From an uncultured Eubacteriales bacterium (GTDB lineage: Bacteria > Bacillota > Clostridia > Oscillospirales > Acutalibacteraceae), in contig OMPZ01000143.1 in NCBI GenBank assembly GCA_900313125.1, forward strand, positions 1 through 5,248: DNA of 5,248 nucleotides, given 5' to 3'. The position numbers and the translations under genes were made by a program. Positions 3,991 to 5,248 of this stretch are shown here, one piece after another; positions within the stretch are counted from its first letter, which is position 1; each line of letters opens with the position of its first letter. Below the pieces are notes generated by a model. The model saw only the letters and a list, made by a program, of their open reading frames with translations, did not search any database and was not told the DNA's origin.

Positions 3991-5248
3991 ATGCTTACAT
4001 ATCTGATAAATGTAACGGGCGATATGCTTGCCGTATCGCTGATAATTGGCGTGACGCTCGCCTTTATCGACAGCTTTTGCGGCGACCGCGGAAGAATAGT
4101 CAGCCGCGCCGGCATCGTGCTTGGTCTTATCGCCGCGGGCGTGCGCACATATATTACGAACACGCGCCGCCTGACGGGCGGCTGGAAGGTCGGCGCATAC
4201 GGCTACGGCATTTCGATAGCTGTTTTTCTTTTGGCGGTCGTGCTGTTTGCTGTGTTCGGGCGCGCGTTTTTCAAAAAGAGCAAAGCTCAAAAAATGCAGA
4301 CGCCCGCCGAGATAGTCGTCTCCTCCGTGTGCGCGCTGCTTACGGCGTCGTACCTTTACTGCGCGATGCCGAACACGATGATAGCTCCCTTCAAGTTCGA
4401 CACGGGCGGCAACGGCGTGCTGTCTACCGAGTATCTTTTCCGTTTGGGCGGCTACCTGCTCGGTATCATCGTGTGCCTTGTGTCGTGTCTCGCCGCGTAT
4501 AAGCTGTGCGTGGTCGCTGCCCAAAAGAGCTGTGCAAAGCTGCTTTGCGGCGTTTTCTATGCGATAAACGCGCTGTTTGCCGTGTTCGATTTTGCGAAGC
4601 TCATGCTCGTGCTGACGCCGAGAAAGATCGTTGACAGCAAGGCGCTGTTTAACTTTGCAGCTTCGAGCAATAACCGCTCTCATTGGTACACATGGGCGGT
4701 ATTCGCCGTTTTGCTCGGCGCAGCCGTTTTCCTTTGGATAAAAAGCCACACGGCAAAGGAGCCGTACACGACGAACGCTCAGCACAGAAAGCAGAAGGCA
4801 GTCTGGCGCACGGGCAAACGCTATACGGTAACTCTCGCGGCCTGCTTTGTTGTCGGCATACTCTGCTCGACGCTTTTCGTGAAGCTCAACACCGTCGTTA
4901 TCAGAGAAGCGCCCGTCGAGGAGCCTGTTGTCTCGAGCGACGGCAAAACCCTTGAGGTGCCGCTTGAAATGGTCGAGGACGGTCATCTTCACAGATTCGG
5001 CTACACGACGGACGACGGCAACCTCGTTCGGTTCATCGTCGTTTTGAAGCAGGAGAACACGAACAACTACGGCGTCGGTCTCGACGCGTGCGAGATCTGC
5101 GGCGAGGCGGGCTACTATGAAAACAAGGATAACCAGATCGTCTGCAAAAAGTGCAACGTCGTGATGAACAGAACGACGATAGGCATGAAGGGCGGCTGCA
5201 ATCCGATCATCATTGATTACGACATAGACGAAAACGAGATCACGGTCC
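3991..5248 (+). CDS. FtrD-like (DUF2318) membrane protein with Cys-rich iron-sulfur-type domain, 3' partial
   Basis: The frame is open for 419 codons and leaves the window without a stop. The N-terminal part (about 1-300) is a polytopic membrane domain with around eight hydrophobic segments, the last near 275-296. The extracytoplasmic C-terminal domain starts near 310 and carries the DUF2318 signature: HLHRF (332-336), CEIC (367-370), GYYE (375-378), CKKC (385-388), VVMNRTTIG (390-398) and GGCNP (401-405). The five cysteines Cys367, Cys370, Cys385, Cys388 and Cys403 are the family's proposed metal or iron-sulfur ligands. In FtrABCD and P19 loci this protein is thought to supply electrons for iron oxidation or reduction during permease transport. 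Family position suggests only a few tens of residues or fewer are missing. Threonine codons return to ACG, as in the permease gene. The family is firm; the exact redox role is not established by the sequence. Confidence 0.92.
   Translation, partial: MLTYLINVTGDMLAVSLIIGVTLAFIDSFCGDRGRIVSRAGIVLGLIAAGVRTYITNTRRLTGGWKVGAYGYGISIAVFLLAVVLFAVFGRAFFKKSKAQKMQTPAEIVVSSVCALLTASYLYCAMPNTMIAPFKFDTGGNGVLSTEYLFRLGGYLLGIIVCLVSCLAAYKLCVVAAQKSCAKLLCGVFYAINALFAVFDFAKLMLVLTPRKIVDSKALFNFAASSNNRSHWYTWAVFAVLLGAAVFLWIKSHTAKEPYTTNAQHRKQKAVWRTGKRYTVTLAACFVVGILCSTLFVKLNTVVIREAPVEEPVVSSDGKTLEVPLEMVEDGHLHRFGYTTDDGNLVRFIVVLKQENTNNYGVGLDACEICGEAGYYENKDNQIVCKKCNVVMNRTTIGMKGGCNPIIIDYDIDENEITV

Noticed and set aside
3901..4992. 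Long minus-strand frame of 363 codons opposite the FtrD-like gene
   Set aside because: It is antisense to a frame with clear DUF2318 motifs; its Arg/His/Ala-rich product has no membrane or domain pattern and arises from the GC bias of the opposite strand.
1..5248. CRISPR array, tRNA, rRNA, transposase, phage or defence genes
   Set aside because: No regularly spaced direct repeats, no tRNA-like cloverleaf with CCA or GTTCRA-type arm, and no such protein families were seen on either strand.

Overview
The window reads like chromosomal DNA from a gut-type Clostridia (Bacillota), possibly a Ruminococcus-like Oscillospiraceae. The evidence is strong AGGAGG-type ribosome binding sites, a near-consensus TTGACA-17-TATACT promoter, a short alanine/serine/threonine-rich lipoprotein tether, and intermediate-to-high GC genes separated by AT-rich gaps. 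The genus is an inference. All four supported genes are on the plus strand; the last runs off the right edge.

Left part (1-1400): one iron-dependent alcohol dehydrogenase, very close to FucO (lactaldehyde reductase / 1,2-propanediol oxidoreductase), ends in a textbook intrinsic terminator. The gene sits between two copies of a roughly 43-bp repeat in opposite orientation (45-87 and 1271-1313, 38 of 43 positions matching). The right copy extends into a 70-bp unit with its own inverted ends, so it looks like a small dispersed intergenic element. No other fucose or rhamnose gene is visible.

Middle and right part (1520-5248): an iron-uptake operon. A strong promoter lies directly on a GGTTAG/CTAACC inverted repeat. 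It is followed by an FTR1-family permease with a secreted N-terminal domain, a P19-type (FtrA/Tp34 family) iron-binding lipoprotein, and an FtrD-like (DUF2318) membrane protein with a cysteine-rich C-terminal domain. Gene order matches the Campylobacter p19 locus and resembles FtrABCD systems. The working model is that P19 captures iron outside the membrane, FTR1 moves it through the membrane by its two REGxE motifs, and the FtrD-like protein supplies redox chemistry. ABC-permease and thioredoxin-like genes often follow in such loci and would be expected just beyond the window.

The least explained parts are non-coding: the overlapping hairpins and operator-like repeats before the permease, and a 213-nt gap between the P19 and FtrD genes. 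That gap holds three back-to-back hairpins and a 10-bp perfect complementarity between a hairpin loop and a site just upstream of the FtrD start. It is the best candidate here for an undescribed regulatory RNA.
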